A stretch of DNA of 64,000 nt from positions 1-64,000 of the forward strand of contig JAFLCP010000009.1 in NCBI GenBank assembly GCA_017303505.1. The letters are read 5' to 3'. Made by a program: the position numbers and the translations under genes. A model generated the notes under the pieces. It was not told the DNA's origin. It worked only from the letters and a program-made list of their open reading frames with translations, and searched no databases. Numbering within the stretch: position 1 is the first letter of the stretch; every line of letters starts with the position of its first letter. Positions 43,631-53,173 of this stretch are shown one piece after another. This DNA is from Planctomycetota bacterium (GTDB lineage: Bacteria; Planctomycetota; Planctomycetia; Pirellulales; Pirellulaceae).

Positions 43631-45517
43631 TCAATCCTCTACCAAATCACCCAACCCAACTAATGCTAACAGCCGCAAGGCGTTGGTGGTAGGCGTTGGT
43701 CCATTTCGCATTTTGTAGTCGAAGACCATTCTGCGCCCCTCAGCGGTCTTCTCAATATGTTCTCGAAAATGGACCACTTCACAACGGGGTTCCAACAAAG
43801 GATGAGACACCAAATCGAGATCGTGAGTCGACACGGCTCCAAACGCCCCTTTGCTCAGGAGAGTATGCAGTACATGTCCTACCGCGATATGCCGCTCGCG
43901 ACTATTGGTTCCCTGCATGATTTCATCCAGCAAGAACAAAACACGAAAGCGATCCGATTTTTCATATTCTTCCGCAATGTCAACCACGAATTTCAACCGT
44001 CGCAACTCGGCCATGAAATAGGAGATTCCCTGATCCAAGCTGTCGCGAATTCGTATGCTGGTTGCCAACACCAAAGGAGGCAATTCCATTTTTGCAGCGC
44101 ACACGGGGGAGCCTGTTTTTGCCAGAAGGATGTTAATCCCCAAAGAGCGCAGGAATGTGCTTTTGCCGGACATATTTGAACCGGTAATCAGCCACAGCGG
44201 CTTATTGGGTTCAACCGCAATGTCGTTCGTCACTCGCTGAGTGTCTCGCAACAAAGGGTGCCCCAATTGAGACGCATTTAATTTCTTTTCATGGCTTTCC
44301 ACCCAAGTTGGCATGCACCATTCCGGATGTTCAAATCGCACCGCAGCGATGGAACATAAAGTTTCAAACTGAGCTAGTGCAGCAAACCATTCGCGAGTGT
44401 GCGGACCATATTTATGTTGCCACTTTTCAAGCAAAGATAACGAGCGATAATCCCAGGCAACCAATATCTGCAATACCAGATAGGGAATGAAGAATAGTGG
44501 GCTGTGTCGAATGCCCGCTAAACCTATCCGCCAATTAAGACTCTGGAACGCGGCCTCCGCATCTCCTCCTAATTGCAACTGTTCACGCATCTTCAAAATC
44601 AACTGAGGCGCATCACCCCGGTCGTGTGCAACGCCTTCGCGGGCCACCAACCTCAACAATTCTTGATATTTTTCAACATCTTGATGGCGTGAAGATATTC
44701 GTTGAAAGATCTCATGCAAATGACTGCCGAACCCAACGCTCAACAGCACATTACACAACACGCCCACAATCAAAAAGCCAAGCCCCCATTCCAGCCGTAG
44801 CAAACCTCCCGCACTGAATCCACCGAGAATCAACCCCACGGCGATTAGGGCCACGCCCAACCAACTACAGAGATATAGCCAAGCTCGACTCCCAAGCCAG
44901 GGCGGACTTGAAGCCCATTCTACAAACCGCTCAGGGGATGCGGTGCTCGACGCAACTTCTGAACTCAAACAATAAACACGTTCGCGAAGCTCAACTTGAT
45001 CGGCATAATAGCATACGGCCTCTTGGCGTTTTTTAATCTCGGCAATGTCTGGCTCTTCCAAAATCCAGTCGAGCAAGAATTGCCGCGCCGGTTGAGTTTC
45101 CGCAAAACAGAGCCAATGCATCAAAGAGGCTCGGCCTTGTACGTCTAAATCATCTGCTAGCCCTTGATATTTATCAGCCACTTCGCTCTTTACAACAGGA
45201 AGTTGGTCCCATTGCCGATCAAGTCTGGCCAATAGACGCTTGTATAACCCGCTCCGCTTTTCATTTTCCCACAATCGCAATCGAATGTATTCGTGCCAAG
45301 TAATCACGGCCAGGAAAACGATCATGCCCAACCATCCCATAATGGTCCACGGCGCGCGCTGTGGAGAAATGGCATAACCCACAAACAACAACGCGGCAGC
45401 AACCATGAATACGGCGACACGAATTTGGCTGAATCGCTGATCTTGCTGCATCAACGCGTTACTCAATCCAGAGAGCGATGCCAACTTCTGCTGATAATGG
45501 GCTCTAGCTTTGCTCAA
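43631..45517 (-). CDS. Membrane-attached MutS-like ATPase
   Basis: A 628-residue protein whose C-terminal third is a MutS ATPase domain: Walker A LITGSNMSGKSTFLRSLG, IRDSLDQGISYFMAELRRL, Walker B VLFLLDEIMQGTNSRER and the VSTHDLDL switch. The N-terminal part lacks the mismatch-recognition (FxE) and connector domains. Instead it has hydrophobic pairs near residues 31-75 (VAVFMVAAALLFVGYAI, TIMGWLGMIVFLAVI) and 220-265 (LYLCSWLGVALIAVGLI, LGFLIVGVLCNVLLSVGF). The family is widespread but its role is unknown; mismatch repair is not implied. The TTG start is one base after the upstream stop, suggesting coupling with the cytochrome gene. Confidence 0.85.
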   Translation of the reverse strand: MSKARAHYQQKLASLSGLSNALMQQDQRFSQIRVAVFMVAAALLFVGYAISPQRAPWTIMGWLGMIVFLAVITWHEYIRLRLWENEKRSGLYKRLLARLDRQWDQLPVVKSEVADKYQGLADDLDVQGRASLMHWLCFAETQPARQFLLDWILEEPDIAEIKKRQEAVCYYADQVELRERVYCLSSEVASSTASPERFVEWASSPPWLGSRAWLYLCSWLGVALIAVGLILGGFSAGGLLRLEWGLGFLIVGVLCNVLLSVGFGSHLHEIFQRISSRHQDVEKYQELLRLVAREGVAHDRGDAPQLILKMREQLQLGGDAEAAFQSLNWRIGLAGIRHSPLFFIPYLVLQILVAWDYRSLSLLEKWQHKYGPHTREWFAALAQFETLCSIAAVRFEHPEWCMPTWVESHEKKLNASQLGHPLLRDTQRVTNDIAVEPNKPLWLITGSNMSGKSTFLRSLGINILLAKTGSPVCAAKMELPPLVLATSIRIRDSLDQGISYFMAELRRLKFVVDIAEEYEKSDRFRVLFLLDEIMQGTNSRERHIAVGHVLHTLLSKGAFGAVSTHDLDLVSHPLLEPRCEVVHFREHIEKTAEGRRMVFDYKMRNGPTPTTNALRLLALVGLGDLVED

Positions 45518-45518
45518 T

Positions 45519-46670
45519 TTATTCTTTCTTCAATGCCAGCATGTATTCGACTAGGTCCACCAAGCCTTGCTCATCAAAATTATGATGTAAGTTCTCTGGC
45601 ATGATGGATTTCTCTTGTTTCTTGAATTCTTCTACTTCGTCTCGAGGAAATTTGCGTTCGATACCTTGTGCATCCTTCAACACAATTTCTTCCTCGGTTT
45701 GGCTAACCAGCAACCCAGTCGCGACATCTCCGCTATCGGTCTGGAGGATGTACGATTCGTAGTTATGACTAATGCCCGCGCTGGGATCGACAATCGCCAC
45801 AAACATAGCTTCTCGAGTTAACTTACTACCGATCTCGCTCAGGTCTGGGCCTACGTTTTTACCGAATCCCTTCACGATATGACAATTCGAGCAGGTCGCC
45901 GCGCTGCGAAATAGTTTCTCCCCATTGGCGGGAGTCCCGGTTCGCTTTGCTAATTCGTCAATCGAAGGAAGAGGCTTTTGATCCTTTGACATCGGCAGTG
46001 GAAAAACATCGGCGGCGGCTTTTGCAATTTCTTCATTGGAACTTTTTCGTAAGCTGCCCGCCACTAAAGTTTTCACATCCCCCCGCAACGTTCCTGCTGT
46101 GGCTGCATCCAACAAGGCTTTTTGTCCTGCTGTGCTTCGTACCATTCCTTGACCAGCTGCTGCAGCCACACCAGGCAATGAATTAGCATCCACAACCAAA
46201 GGCCCAAGCAGCGACGCCACATCGGCATGATTGGCCAGTGCGATCTTGGCAACGGTTTCATGAGCCTTGTCCGCCGATTTGTTATCCGTCAGCCATTTTT
46301 CTACGATGCCTTTCCCTTTTCGGTTCAAGCACATTTCAATCGCCTGCACCATCGTAGAATCGGTGGCTTTATTCGATAACGCAAAATCCCACAAAAGTTC
46401 AGCAGCCCCTTCCGGCTCACAATGTTCGACGACTTTCAAGAACACATTTCCATCGGACGTTGATTTAAGAAACCGCCGAACTAAAGCGTTCGTTTTCTCA
46501 TCGTGCTTCACTTCCCCTTTCGGCAAACGCAACATCGCCTCAATCAAGATCTTGTCGCGGCGAATTTGTAACGGATTCGCTGGAGGATCCTGCGTCCACC
46601 CCTTATCACAACAGAAGGCGACTAACATTCCAAGTATTGCTATTCTAAACGCCGGTAATTTGCTGCACAT
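45519..46670 (-). CDS. Secreted c-type cytochrome of the PVC 'heme-binding domain' type
   Basis: The start at 46670 gives a signal peptide (MCSKLPAFRIAILGMLVAFCC). A helical, HEAT-like middle is followed by a cytochrome domain with CSNCH in FRSAATCSNCHIVKGFGKNVGPDLSEIG and the ILQTDSGDVATGLLVSQTEEEIVLKDAQG beta segment, which together form the heme-binding domain usually fused to PVC-type propeller dehydrogenases. Here it is a separate gene, downstream of such a propeller gene but past a terminator. The start has a poor ribosome site. It probably accepts electrons in the periplasm. Confidence 0.82.
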   Translation of the reverse strand: MCSKLPAFRIAILGMLVAFCCDKGWTQDPPANPLQIRRDKILIEAMLRLPKGEVKHDEKTNALVRRFLKSTSDGNVFLKVVEHCEPEGAAELLWDFALSNKATDSTMVQAIEMCLNRKGKGIVEKWLTDNKSADKAHETVAKIALANHADVASLLGPLVVDANSLPGVAAAAGQGMVRSTAGQKALLDAATAGTLRGDVKTLVAGSLRKSSNEEIAKAAADVFPLPMSKDQKPLPSIDELAKRTGTPANGEKLFRSAATCSNCHIVKGFGKNVGPDLSEIGSKLTREAMFVAIVDPSAGISHNYESYILQTDSGDVATGLLVSQTEEEIVLKDAQGIERKFPRDEVEEFKKQEKSIMPENLHHNFDEQGLVDLVEYMLALKKE

Positions 46671-46773
46671 ATTTCCAACCGCAAGCCAATTTCTAACCAC
46701 AACCAGATCCAACCTAGAACCAGAATGCAACATCCTCAATATCGAATGTTACTTCGAATATTCGATGTGCGTT

Positions 46774-46816
46774 TCAAAAACAAAGTGCACTGAGTTCCAA
46801 TAGAGCTCAGTGCACT
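46774..46816 (-). terminator. Intrinsic terminator after the ThuA-propeller gene
   Basis: AGTGCACTGAG and CTCAGTGCACT form a perfect 11-base stem around an 11-base loop; on the minus strand TTTGTTTTTG follows. It lies 30 bases after the stop of the large ThuA-NPCBM-propeller gene and 104 bases before the cytochrome start. Confidence 0.82.
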
Positions 46817-46845
46817 ACTATCATGCTTGATCTACTTCGAATCGG

Positions 46846-49800
46846 CTACTCTTTACCCGCATCACCTAGCAGCTCTTTTAGTGCAGCTTCGCGTTTGGCC
46901 GCATCCTGATAGTCCAATGCTCGCAGGTAGCGATTCGAATCTTCTTCAGTGACATTCTCTGCCGAAAGCAAATCGACAAGCAACTTCGAAGTATCCATCG
47001 CGCGGCTACGCCATACGATCTGTCGTCCAGCTGCCGAGTTCCATTGCTCGCCCACTAAACCTTTCCAAGCGCTGAGGCAATCGTCCCAACGTTTATCGGC
47101 GCCAATTCCCAACGCTTCGAGATACCAACGATCTGAACCATCATGCTTCTTCGCAAGCTGCGCCCAGAGTGCGGGCATTTCGGACGATTTGTCGCCATGT
47201 AATGCAATTGCCAGCTCGCGGCGAACTGCGCTGCTGGGGTCATTTACAAGGGGAGAAACAAATTCGTTGACGGGCATACCAAGCTGGCGAGCTAGGCGAA
47301 CGGCTGTAATTCGAATGTTCGGATCCTTGTCCGAAAGCCCCAATTCAACGTACTTCTTGCCCATCCCATCAATCTTGCCCAACAACCACAGTGCACGAGC
47401 GCGAATTCTAGGATTCGAGTCACCGAACAGCTTCATCAACCCCGGCTGTGCTTCCGGACCTTTTGCATGGATTGCTTGCCACGCCAGATAACGCACCGAA
47501 TTGCAAGGATTTTGGAGGGCTTTGAAGCAATCTTCTAGATTGGTGTAGTCATAGGTTGGAACAACGTATTTTGTTCCAGGAGGAGCAGCGCGGAATAATC
47601 GACCTCTGTCCAGATCTCCCATAGCATGCCCACCCACGCCCGGATCATACCAGTCCGTAATGAAGACCGATCCATCTGGGGCTACGGCTACGTCTGCTGG
47701 ACGGAACCAACGATCGCGCTCACCAACCACCAAGTTTTCGATTTTGGCGTTGTAACCCGCGCCACTTTCTTCAGTAACATAAGCGCGAACAACGTTAGGG
47801 CCAGCATCGCAATGCAACGGTTGATCCCAGAATACTTCAGGCAACAGTCGCCCTTCGTAAACCGTAATACCCGTCGGTGAACCAGCCCCCGTGATAAGCA
47901 TGGTTGGAACAACGCCTGGATCGTTGAGATGCCAATGGCGTTGCGGAATTTCCTTTTCCCAGCCTGTACGCTCCGCCTGCCAACCTGCTCCACTCAACTC
48001 GTCGCGATAACCGAAGTTACCAAATTCCATTACGTAATTGATACGTGTGGCTCGATTACCATCGTCATCATTATCCGACTGCCATACGGTCCCAAACGAA
48101 TCTACGGCTGCTTCATAGTTGTTTCGAAAGTTATGCCCAAGCACTTCGAAATTGCTTCCATCGGCATCACAGCGGAACACCATGCCACCGTAATAGGGCT
48201 TGCCGTTGTCGACTACCGTATTGCCTGCTTTGTCGACAACAGGTTTACCAGTTGCATCGTGAACTGCTTTACCCGTATTACCAAAGTTCCAGTAGAGTTT
48301 TCCATCTGGACCAAACACGATTGAATGAGCCGAGTGGTCATGCTGTGGCTGTCCAGTATTGCTAAATAGTAGCTCTTTCTTATCAGCAACGTCGTCACCA
48401 TTCTCGTCACTGAAAACCCAGACATTGGGTGACGCAGAGACGATAACTTTGTTGCCAAGAACACAAATCCCCATGGCTGAATCGATTTCTCGACCTTGAT
48501 AGAAAACGGTTTTCTTGTCGGCTTTTCCATCTTGGTCTTTGTCTTCTAAGATCAAAATCCGATCACCTTCAGGACGCTTGCCATTGTGGCCGCGATAGTT
48601 GACCACTTCACAAACCCAAATTCGACCACGCTGATCGATATCAAGGTTGGTAAGGCTCAACAGTTCAGGTTCCGAGGAAACCAAGGTCAATTCGACTCCA
48701 GGATGAACGTCTAAACCAGAAATGGCTTTCTCTGGTGAACGCACTTCCGATTCCATGCGTTTCTGTTCTGCATTCACATCGGGAACCGCATCGGCATACA
48801 CCAAAAAACGAACGGTCGAACCGCACCCTTGGCGAGTTCCACCTTCATCCAGGCCAGCCGAGAAACGAAGCATTTCATATTCACCATTGAGCTGAAAATG
48901 AATGACGCTGTTGGCATGTGTGCCGATCCCATCGGCGAACTCTTTACCATGAATTTTCATGGTTTGGCCGCCCGCGTTTTTTCCAGCTTGCACGTTGCCC
49001 CAAGACGAAGTTGCTTCTTTCCATTTGAGATCGGTCAGCTTCGTTTTCCCTTTGGCGCCAGACAGAGTTGGCTCAATCCAGTTGGCCCAATCGCAACCGA
49101 AACCATCACCACCATCAGAAACCACCAAATACAGATCCTTCACATCTTTCACACCAACTTCAGCAGCTACCATGTGGTTGGGTGTTGAAGCGCTGACCAA
49201 TTCACTGCGATACAATTGGCGAGGCTTGGGACCGTTGGCAGATTGTTTGTCGGCGTTAGGAGTTCCTGCGGCAATCTGAAATTCCTTGCGAATTTGTTCC
49301 GCATTAAAGTTCCCTGGAATGGGTTCATCTTGACCATTCTTCAACTGTTCTACGCCTTCAGGCTTCACTCCCACACCATTTTCGGGCACTTCAACTTTTG
49401 CAGTCCAAGCGATCGCATTGCAAACGAGCTTTAGGATCTCAGGACGGCCCCAATTCCAGTGAAAATGGCCACCGGTGAAACCGAAACTACGCCCACCATC
49501 AGGTCGTTCAAAAGCCCATGCTGTATGTTGTGGAATGCCAGCAGCAACTTCCTTACGAACATGCGGATTTCCACTATGCGGACCATCGGCTCGCTGCATG
49601 GTCGACTCAGGAGCAACAGCGGTCAAGATCGGAGTGACATTCTTCATCCCCTCTGGAAAACGCATATGGAAATACCATTCGTCATTCGCCTTGAATGGTG
49701 GCACGCCACGCGTGATGGGATGAACGGGAAGATTTTTGTATTCAGCAACCCAGTGAGGGTTCACAGACCAATCCGTTTCGAAATATCCACCCAACCAATT

Positions 49801-50220
49801 CAGAAAGTTGTTGCCAGGCTCCCCCTTTGGGACCTCTACACCATAATGCAAACAAACGAGCCCAACTCCCTTGGCCATCAACTCAGCCATCTTCTTTTGG
49901 TGTGGTATGGCGGGATGTCCCCCGCCACCGTCAGCGTACATGATGATCGTATCAGCCCCATCCAGTACGGATTCATCGGAAGGCCAGCCACCCCGATACA
50001 CTTCACATTTCACGCCTTTGAGGTTGGCCTGTAGTTCGGCAGCCAAAATTCGACAACCCGCATAGTGTTCGTGAGAACCATAGTTATGTGATGGATCGCC
50101 AGCTAGAAAAACAATTCGCTTTTCTGCGGGTTCTTGAAATGCATGGAGCGTCGAGAACATGCCGAGAGTGGCAACCACCCACGAGAAAAGCATGCTCGCT
50201 AAAAAGTGTGAACGTTTCAT
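46846..50220 (-). CDS. ThuA / NPCBM / PVC-type propeller dehydrogenase / HEAT protein
   Basis: A secreted 1124-residue multidomain protein with a signal peptide (MKRSHFLASMLFSWVVATLG). Domains in order: ThuA-like (RIVFLAGDPSHNYGSHEHYAG, VYRGGWPSD, GVGLVCLHYGVE) to about residue 280; an NPCBM sugar-binding module (DWANWIEPTLSG, FADGIGTHANSVIHFQLNG) at about 370-480; a PVC-type beta-propeller like glucose/sorbosone dehydrogenases (LTNLDIDQRGRIWVCEVVNYRGHNG, ILEDKDQDGKADKKTVF, HSIVFGPDGKLYWNFGNTG, FITDWYDPGVGGHAMGD) at about 500-920; then HEAT repeats. No CxxCH heme site is present, although relatives often carry one; the cytochrome is the next gene downstream. Probable role: oxidation or recognition of a complex sugar outside the cytoplasm. 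Confidence 0.85.
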   Translation of the reverse strand: MKRSHFLASMLFSWVVATLGMFSTLHAFQEPAEKRIVFLAGDPSHNYGSHEHYAGCRILAAELQANLKGVKCEVYRGGWPSDESVLDGADTIIMYADGGGGHPAIPHQKKMAELMAKGVGLVCLHYGVEVPKGEPGNNFLNWLGGYFETDWSVNPHWVAEYKNLPVHPITRGVPPFKANDEWYFHMRFPEGMKNVTPILTAVAPESTMQRADGPHSGNPHVRKEVAAGIPQHTAWAFERPDGGRSFGFTGGHFHWNWGRPEILKLVCNAIAWTAKVEVPENGVGVKPEGVEQLKNGQDEPIPGNFNAEQIRKEFQIAAGTPNADKQSANGPKPRQLYRSELVSASTPNHMVAAEVGVKDVKDLYLVVSDGGDGFGCDWANWIEPTLSGAKGKTKLTDLKWKEATSSWGNVQAGKNAGGQTMKIHGKEFADGIGTHANSVIHFQLNGEYEMLRFSAGLDEGGTRQGCGSTVRFLVYADAVPDVNAEQKRMESEVRSPEKAISGLDVHPGVELTLVSSEPELLSLTNLDIDQRGRIWVCEVVNYRGHNGKRPEGDRILILEDKDQDGKADKKTVFYQGREIDSAMGICVLGNKVIVSASPNVWVFSDENGDDVADKKELLFSNTGQPQHDHSAHSIVFGPDGKLYWNFGNTGKAVHDATGKPVVDKAGNTVVDNGKPYYGGMVFRCDADGSNFEVLGHNFRNNYEAAVDSFGTVWQSDNDDDGNRATRINYVMEFGNFGYRDELSGAGWQAERTGWEKEIPQRHWHLNDPGVVPTMLITGAGSPTGITVYEGRLLPEVFWDQPLHCDAGPNVVRAYVTEESGAGYNAKIENLVVGERDRWFRPADVAVAPDGSVFITDWYDPGVGGHAMGDLDRGRLFRAAPPGTKYVVPTYDYTNLEDCFKALQNPCNSVRYLAWQAIHAKGPEAQPGLMKLFGDSNPRIRARALWLLGKIDGMGKKYVELGLSDKDPNIRITAVRLARQLGMPVNEFVSPLVNDPSSAVRRELAIALHGDKSSEMPALWAQLAKKHDGSDRWYLEALGIGADKRWDDCLSAWKGLVGEQWNSAAGRQIVWRSRAMDTSKLLVDLLSAENVTEEDSNRYLRALDYQDAAKREAALKELLGDAGKE

Positions 50221-50546
50221 CAAACCTATTCCGTGAGAAGATTAAAGAGGTGAGTCAAATCCGGCAGGGGATAACTTCCTGATCCATAGTCGATCTGCGA
50301 TTCCAACTCGCATTGTCTGTCGGGTAACATTGTCGCCGCAAACGGGCGGTTGTCGCAAGTGGTACCTCCTCTTGAAAGCACCCTCCAAAGTGAACACATG
50401 AACACAAACAAAGTGGGAGTTGGGAATTTGTTTGCTTTAGGAGACCCAAACGCCAATATTGCAGCCAAGTCGCAAACACACTTCGCTCCTCGAATTACAT
50501 TTACCCTTTTTCAATCTTGTCACTTCTCTGTTGCAGCGTTTCAATC
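50221..50546. other. Divergent intergenic region, no supported gene
   Basis: 326 bases between the divergent ThuA-propeller and sulfatase genes. A TTGGGAATTTGTTTGCT sequence at 50420-50436 has GG-N10-GC spacing but fits the sigma-54 consensus poorly. Nothing else stands out. Confidence 0.35.
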
Positions 50547-52118
50547 ATGAAAAATCTCTCCAATCCACCCTTCGCTCACAGATACCTCTGGCCTGTCTCC
50601 ATGCTCCATAAAAATTCGTTGTTAGTGGTGATTGTCTGTTTTCTTACTGGGTTAACCACTGAACGATCGCTTTATTCGCAAGATGCAGAGCCGAACAAGC
50701 CATACAACGTTCTATTCATCATGTCCGATGATTTGGCGAATCGTCTTGGAACATACGGTGACCCAATCGCCCAAACTCCACACATCGATGCGCTGGCCAA
50801 CCGAGGTACTCGTTTCGATCGGGCTTATTGCACGTTTCCATTATGCGGTCCGAGTCGTAATTCCATGCTGACAGGGCTGTATCCAAACAGCAACGGCGTC
50901 CTCGGCAACGGCCAGATATTTCGACAAGCTATTCCCAAGCATGTCAGCTTGCCTCAAGCTTTTCGATTGAACGGCTATTTCACGGCTCGAGTTGGAAAAC
51001 TGTATCACTATAACGTCCCCAATTCCGTTGGAACGGATGGCCATGATGACCCAGCTTCTTGGGAAGTCGAATGCAATCCGGCAGGTGTGGATCGGTTGAA
51101 GGAACACCCCAATATTTTCTCGCTACAACCGAATCAATTTGGCGGCACCTTGAGTTGGCTGGCAAGCGAAGCGGAGGACACCCAACACACCGATTCACTT
51201 TTGGCGGATGATGCAGTGTGGATTCTGGAGCGCATGGCTAAGAATCGCAACCGACCATTCTTTCTGAGTGTAGGACTGTTTCGGCCTCACACGCCTTATG
51301 TAGCCCCTAAAGCGTATTTCGAAAAGTTCCCCAAGCCCCAAATGCCGCTATATGGCAACATCGAGGAAGATCGTCTCGATATACCAGCCCCCGCTTTGGC
51401 CAGCAAAAAAGCGGAACAAGAATCGATGAGCGACGAACTTAAACAGGAAGCTGCTCAAGCGTATTACGCGAGCATCAGTTTCATGGACGCGCAGGTAGGC
51501 AAGATTATCTCAGCGCTTGACCGACTCGGACTAGCGGACTCGACAATTATCGTTTTTACCAGCGACCATGGATACCACATGGGCGAGCACGGACTGTGGC
51601 AAAAGATGAGTTTATTCGAAGAGAGTTCGCGCGTTCCGTTGTTAATGGTCGTTCCCGGCTTAACAAGTCCTAAGTCCGTAGTGGCCACCCCGGTGTCCCA
51701 TTTGGATTTGTATCCAACGCTAACCGAATTGGCTCGAGTGGAGAGTCCGAAATCACTGCAAGGGCAAAGCTTGATCCCAATCCTCAAGAACTCCGATGAA
51801 AAAGGGAGAGGTTGGGCTTTAACGCAAGTCACTCGCGGCGGAGCCAATGGCAGTCGCTTTTTCGGCTATTCGATTCGCACCGAACGCTTCCGATACACCG
51901 AATGGGACGGAGGTGGCAAAGGAAGAGAATTGTACGACCACCACAACGACCCAAGCGAGAAAGCGAACTTGGCTGAAGATCCAAAGTTTGAAAAGGATTT
52001 GGCGATGCTTTCGGAGTTGCTTCATCAAGCGATCCCTTCAACCTTTCCCGTCGACGGCGAAACACCAAAACTAAAGCCGGGGCTCTGGGCTCCTAACCTT
52101 ACCGATGTGGATGAGTAG
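50547..52118 (+). CDS. Secreted sulfatase (iduronate-2-sulfatase/choline-sulfatase-like)
   Basis: Hydrolyses a sulfate ester after conversion of the active-site Cys to formylglycine. The FGly motif CGPSR (Cys100, counting from 50547) is intact, unlike the other sulfatase in this window. Metal-binding and fold motifs are VLFIMSDDLANRLGTYGDP, GKLYHYNVPNS, VFTSDHGYHMGEHGLWQKMSLFEESSRVPL and HLDLYPTLTELA. A signal peptide (NSLLVVIVCFLTGLTTERSLYSQ) begins after the alternative ATG at 50601, which may be the true start. No maturation enzyme or carbohydrate-binding partner lies next to it. Confidence 0.92.
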   Translation: MKNLSNPPFAHRYLWPVSMLHKNSLLVVIVCFLTGLTTERSLYSQDAEPNKPYNVLFIMSDDLANRLGTYGDPIAQTPHIDALANRGTRFDRAYCTFPLCGPSRNSMLTGLYPNSNGVLGNGQIFRQAIPKHVSLPQAFRLNGYFTARVGKLYHYNVPNSVGTDGHDDPASWEVECNPAGVDRLKEHPNIFSLQPNQFGGTLSWLASEAEDTQHTDSLLADDAVWILERMAKNRNRPFFLSVGLFRPHTPYVAPKAYFEKFPKPQMPLYGNIEEDRLDIPAPALASKKAEQESMSDELKQEAAQAYYASISFMDAQVGKIISALDRLGLADSTIIVFTSDHGYHMGEHGLWQKMSLFEESSRVPLLMVVPGLTSPKSVVATPVSHLDLYPTLTELARVESPKSLQGQSLIPILKNSDEKGRGWALTQVTRGGANGSRFFGYSIRTERFRYTEWDGGGKGRELYDHHNDPSEKANLAEDPKFEKDLAMLSELLHQAIPSTFPVDGETPKLKPGLWAPNLTDVDE

Positions 52119-52192
52119 TTACAGCTGATAGTTCGAGTTTGCAGTAGGAAGTATGTCAATTGCCAAGCCCCTTAACCGGAAAAGAAACTTCA

Positions 52193-53173
52193 ATGAGACG
52201 GATCGTTCTGCTACTGCTCATACTCTCAATTCGATTAGTGCCCGCCAATGCTCAGGAAGTTAACTCCACATCTGACTCGGCAGAAGGCAACTTCAACGTT
52301 CCGTTGCCGACCTTAGGTGGAAAGCAATTTTGGACCGACCAGCGTTGGCACCGCGACATTCGTTTGCAATACAACAGCACATTGAAACACTATCGCATCG
52401 TGGACGCGAAGAATGTGAGACTCGGCTGGGGCTCCCGCGAAGCCATGGTGGCACAATTTGAAAAACTCGTTGCGAGTAAGCCCTATGAACAAGCCCCCAA
52501 ACACTTCGTTATCCTGGTACACGGACTGGGGAGAACCGCTGATAGCATGGACCCAATGGCTGCATTTCTACAGAAGCAAGCAGACTTGCAACCCAATGAA
52601 CCTCATCTCCAATTAACACCCTTTACCGTTTCATACGCAAGCACTCGTGACTCGATCCAACATCACTCGCAAGCGTTATGCGAACTGATTGAGCACTTAC
52701 CCGCCGATACAGAAATCAGTTTTGTTGCTCACAGCTTGGGCAATATCGTGATACGCCATGCGATTGGACGGTGGCAACGGAATGGTGATCCGCAAAAAAT
52801 TCTGCCGAGGCTGCAGCGATTCGTGATGCTCGGCCCTCCCAATCAAGGCTCAATGTTGGCAGAGAAACTCGCCAAGCTTAAGCTCTTCGAAGTGATCACT
52901 GGCACCTCTGGTCTTCAATTGGGGAAAGCCTGGGATCAACTGCAAACGGAATTGGCCATCCCACCGATCCCATTCTTGATCATTGTGGGAACATTGGACG
53001 ACAAACCCGTAGGCAACCCCTTGCTAAACGGCCCCAATGATGGCGTCGTGACCAAAGATGAGGCGATGCTAACCGGAGCAACCCAAATTGAAGAGTATTC
53101 TCAATTGCACAGTTTTTTAATGAATGATCCTGCGATTATGAAATCAACATGGCAGTTTCTGATTAGTGATTGA
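52193..53173 (+). CDS. Secreted alpha/beta hydrolase (lipase/esterase-like)
   Basis: The ATG at 52193 opens a signal peptide (MRRIVLLLLILSIRLVPANAQ). The hydrolase core has HFVILVHGLGRTADSM (oxyanion loop), the nucleophile elbow AHSLGN, and a late DGVVT / His segment (NGPNDGVVTKDEAMLTGA, EEYSQLHSFLMND) for the acid and His. It resembles triacylglycerol-lipase/PGAP1-like proteins. Substrate unknown. It is separated by 74 bases from the sulfatase on the same strand, and its 3' end overlaps the convergent gene by 11 bases. Confidence 0.82.
   Translation: MRRIVLLLLILSIRLVPANAQEVNSTSDSAEGNFNVPLPTLGGKQFWTDQRWHRDIRLQYNSTLKHYRIVDAKNVRLGWGSREAMVAQFEKLVASKPYEQAPKHFVILVHGLGRTADSMDPMAAFLQKQADLQPNEPHLQLTPFTVSYASTRDSIQHHSQALCELIEHLPADTEISFVAHSLGNIVIRHAIGRWQRNGDPQKILPRLQRFVMLGPPNQGSMLAEKLAKLKLFEVITGTSGLQLGKAWDQLQTELAIPPIPFLIIVGTLDDKPVGNPLLNGPNDGVVTKDEAMLTGATQIEEYSQLHSFLMNDPAIMKSTWQFLISD

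Noticed and set aside
46846..50220. Heme c site within the ThuA-propeller protein
   Set aside because: No CxxCH is present anywhere in the translated sequence.
50420..50436. TTGGGAATTTGTTTGCT as a sigma-54 promoter for the sulfatase
   Set aside because: The -12 half is good but the -24 half is poor, and the distance to the start is longer than for the stronger candidates.
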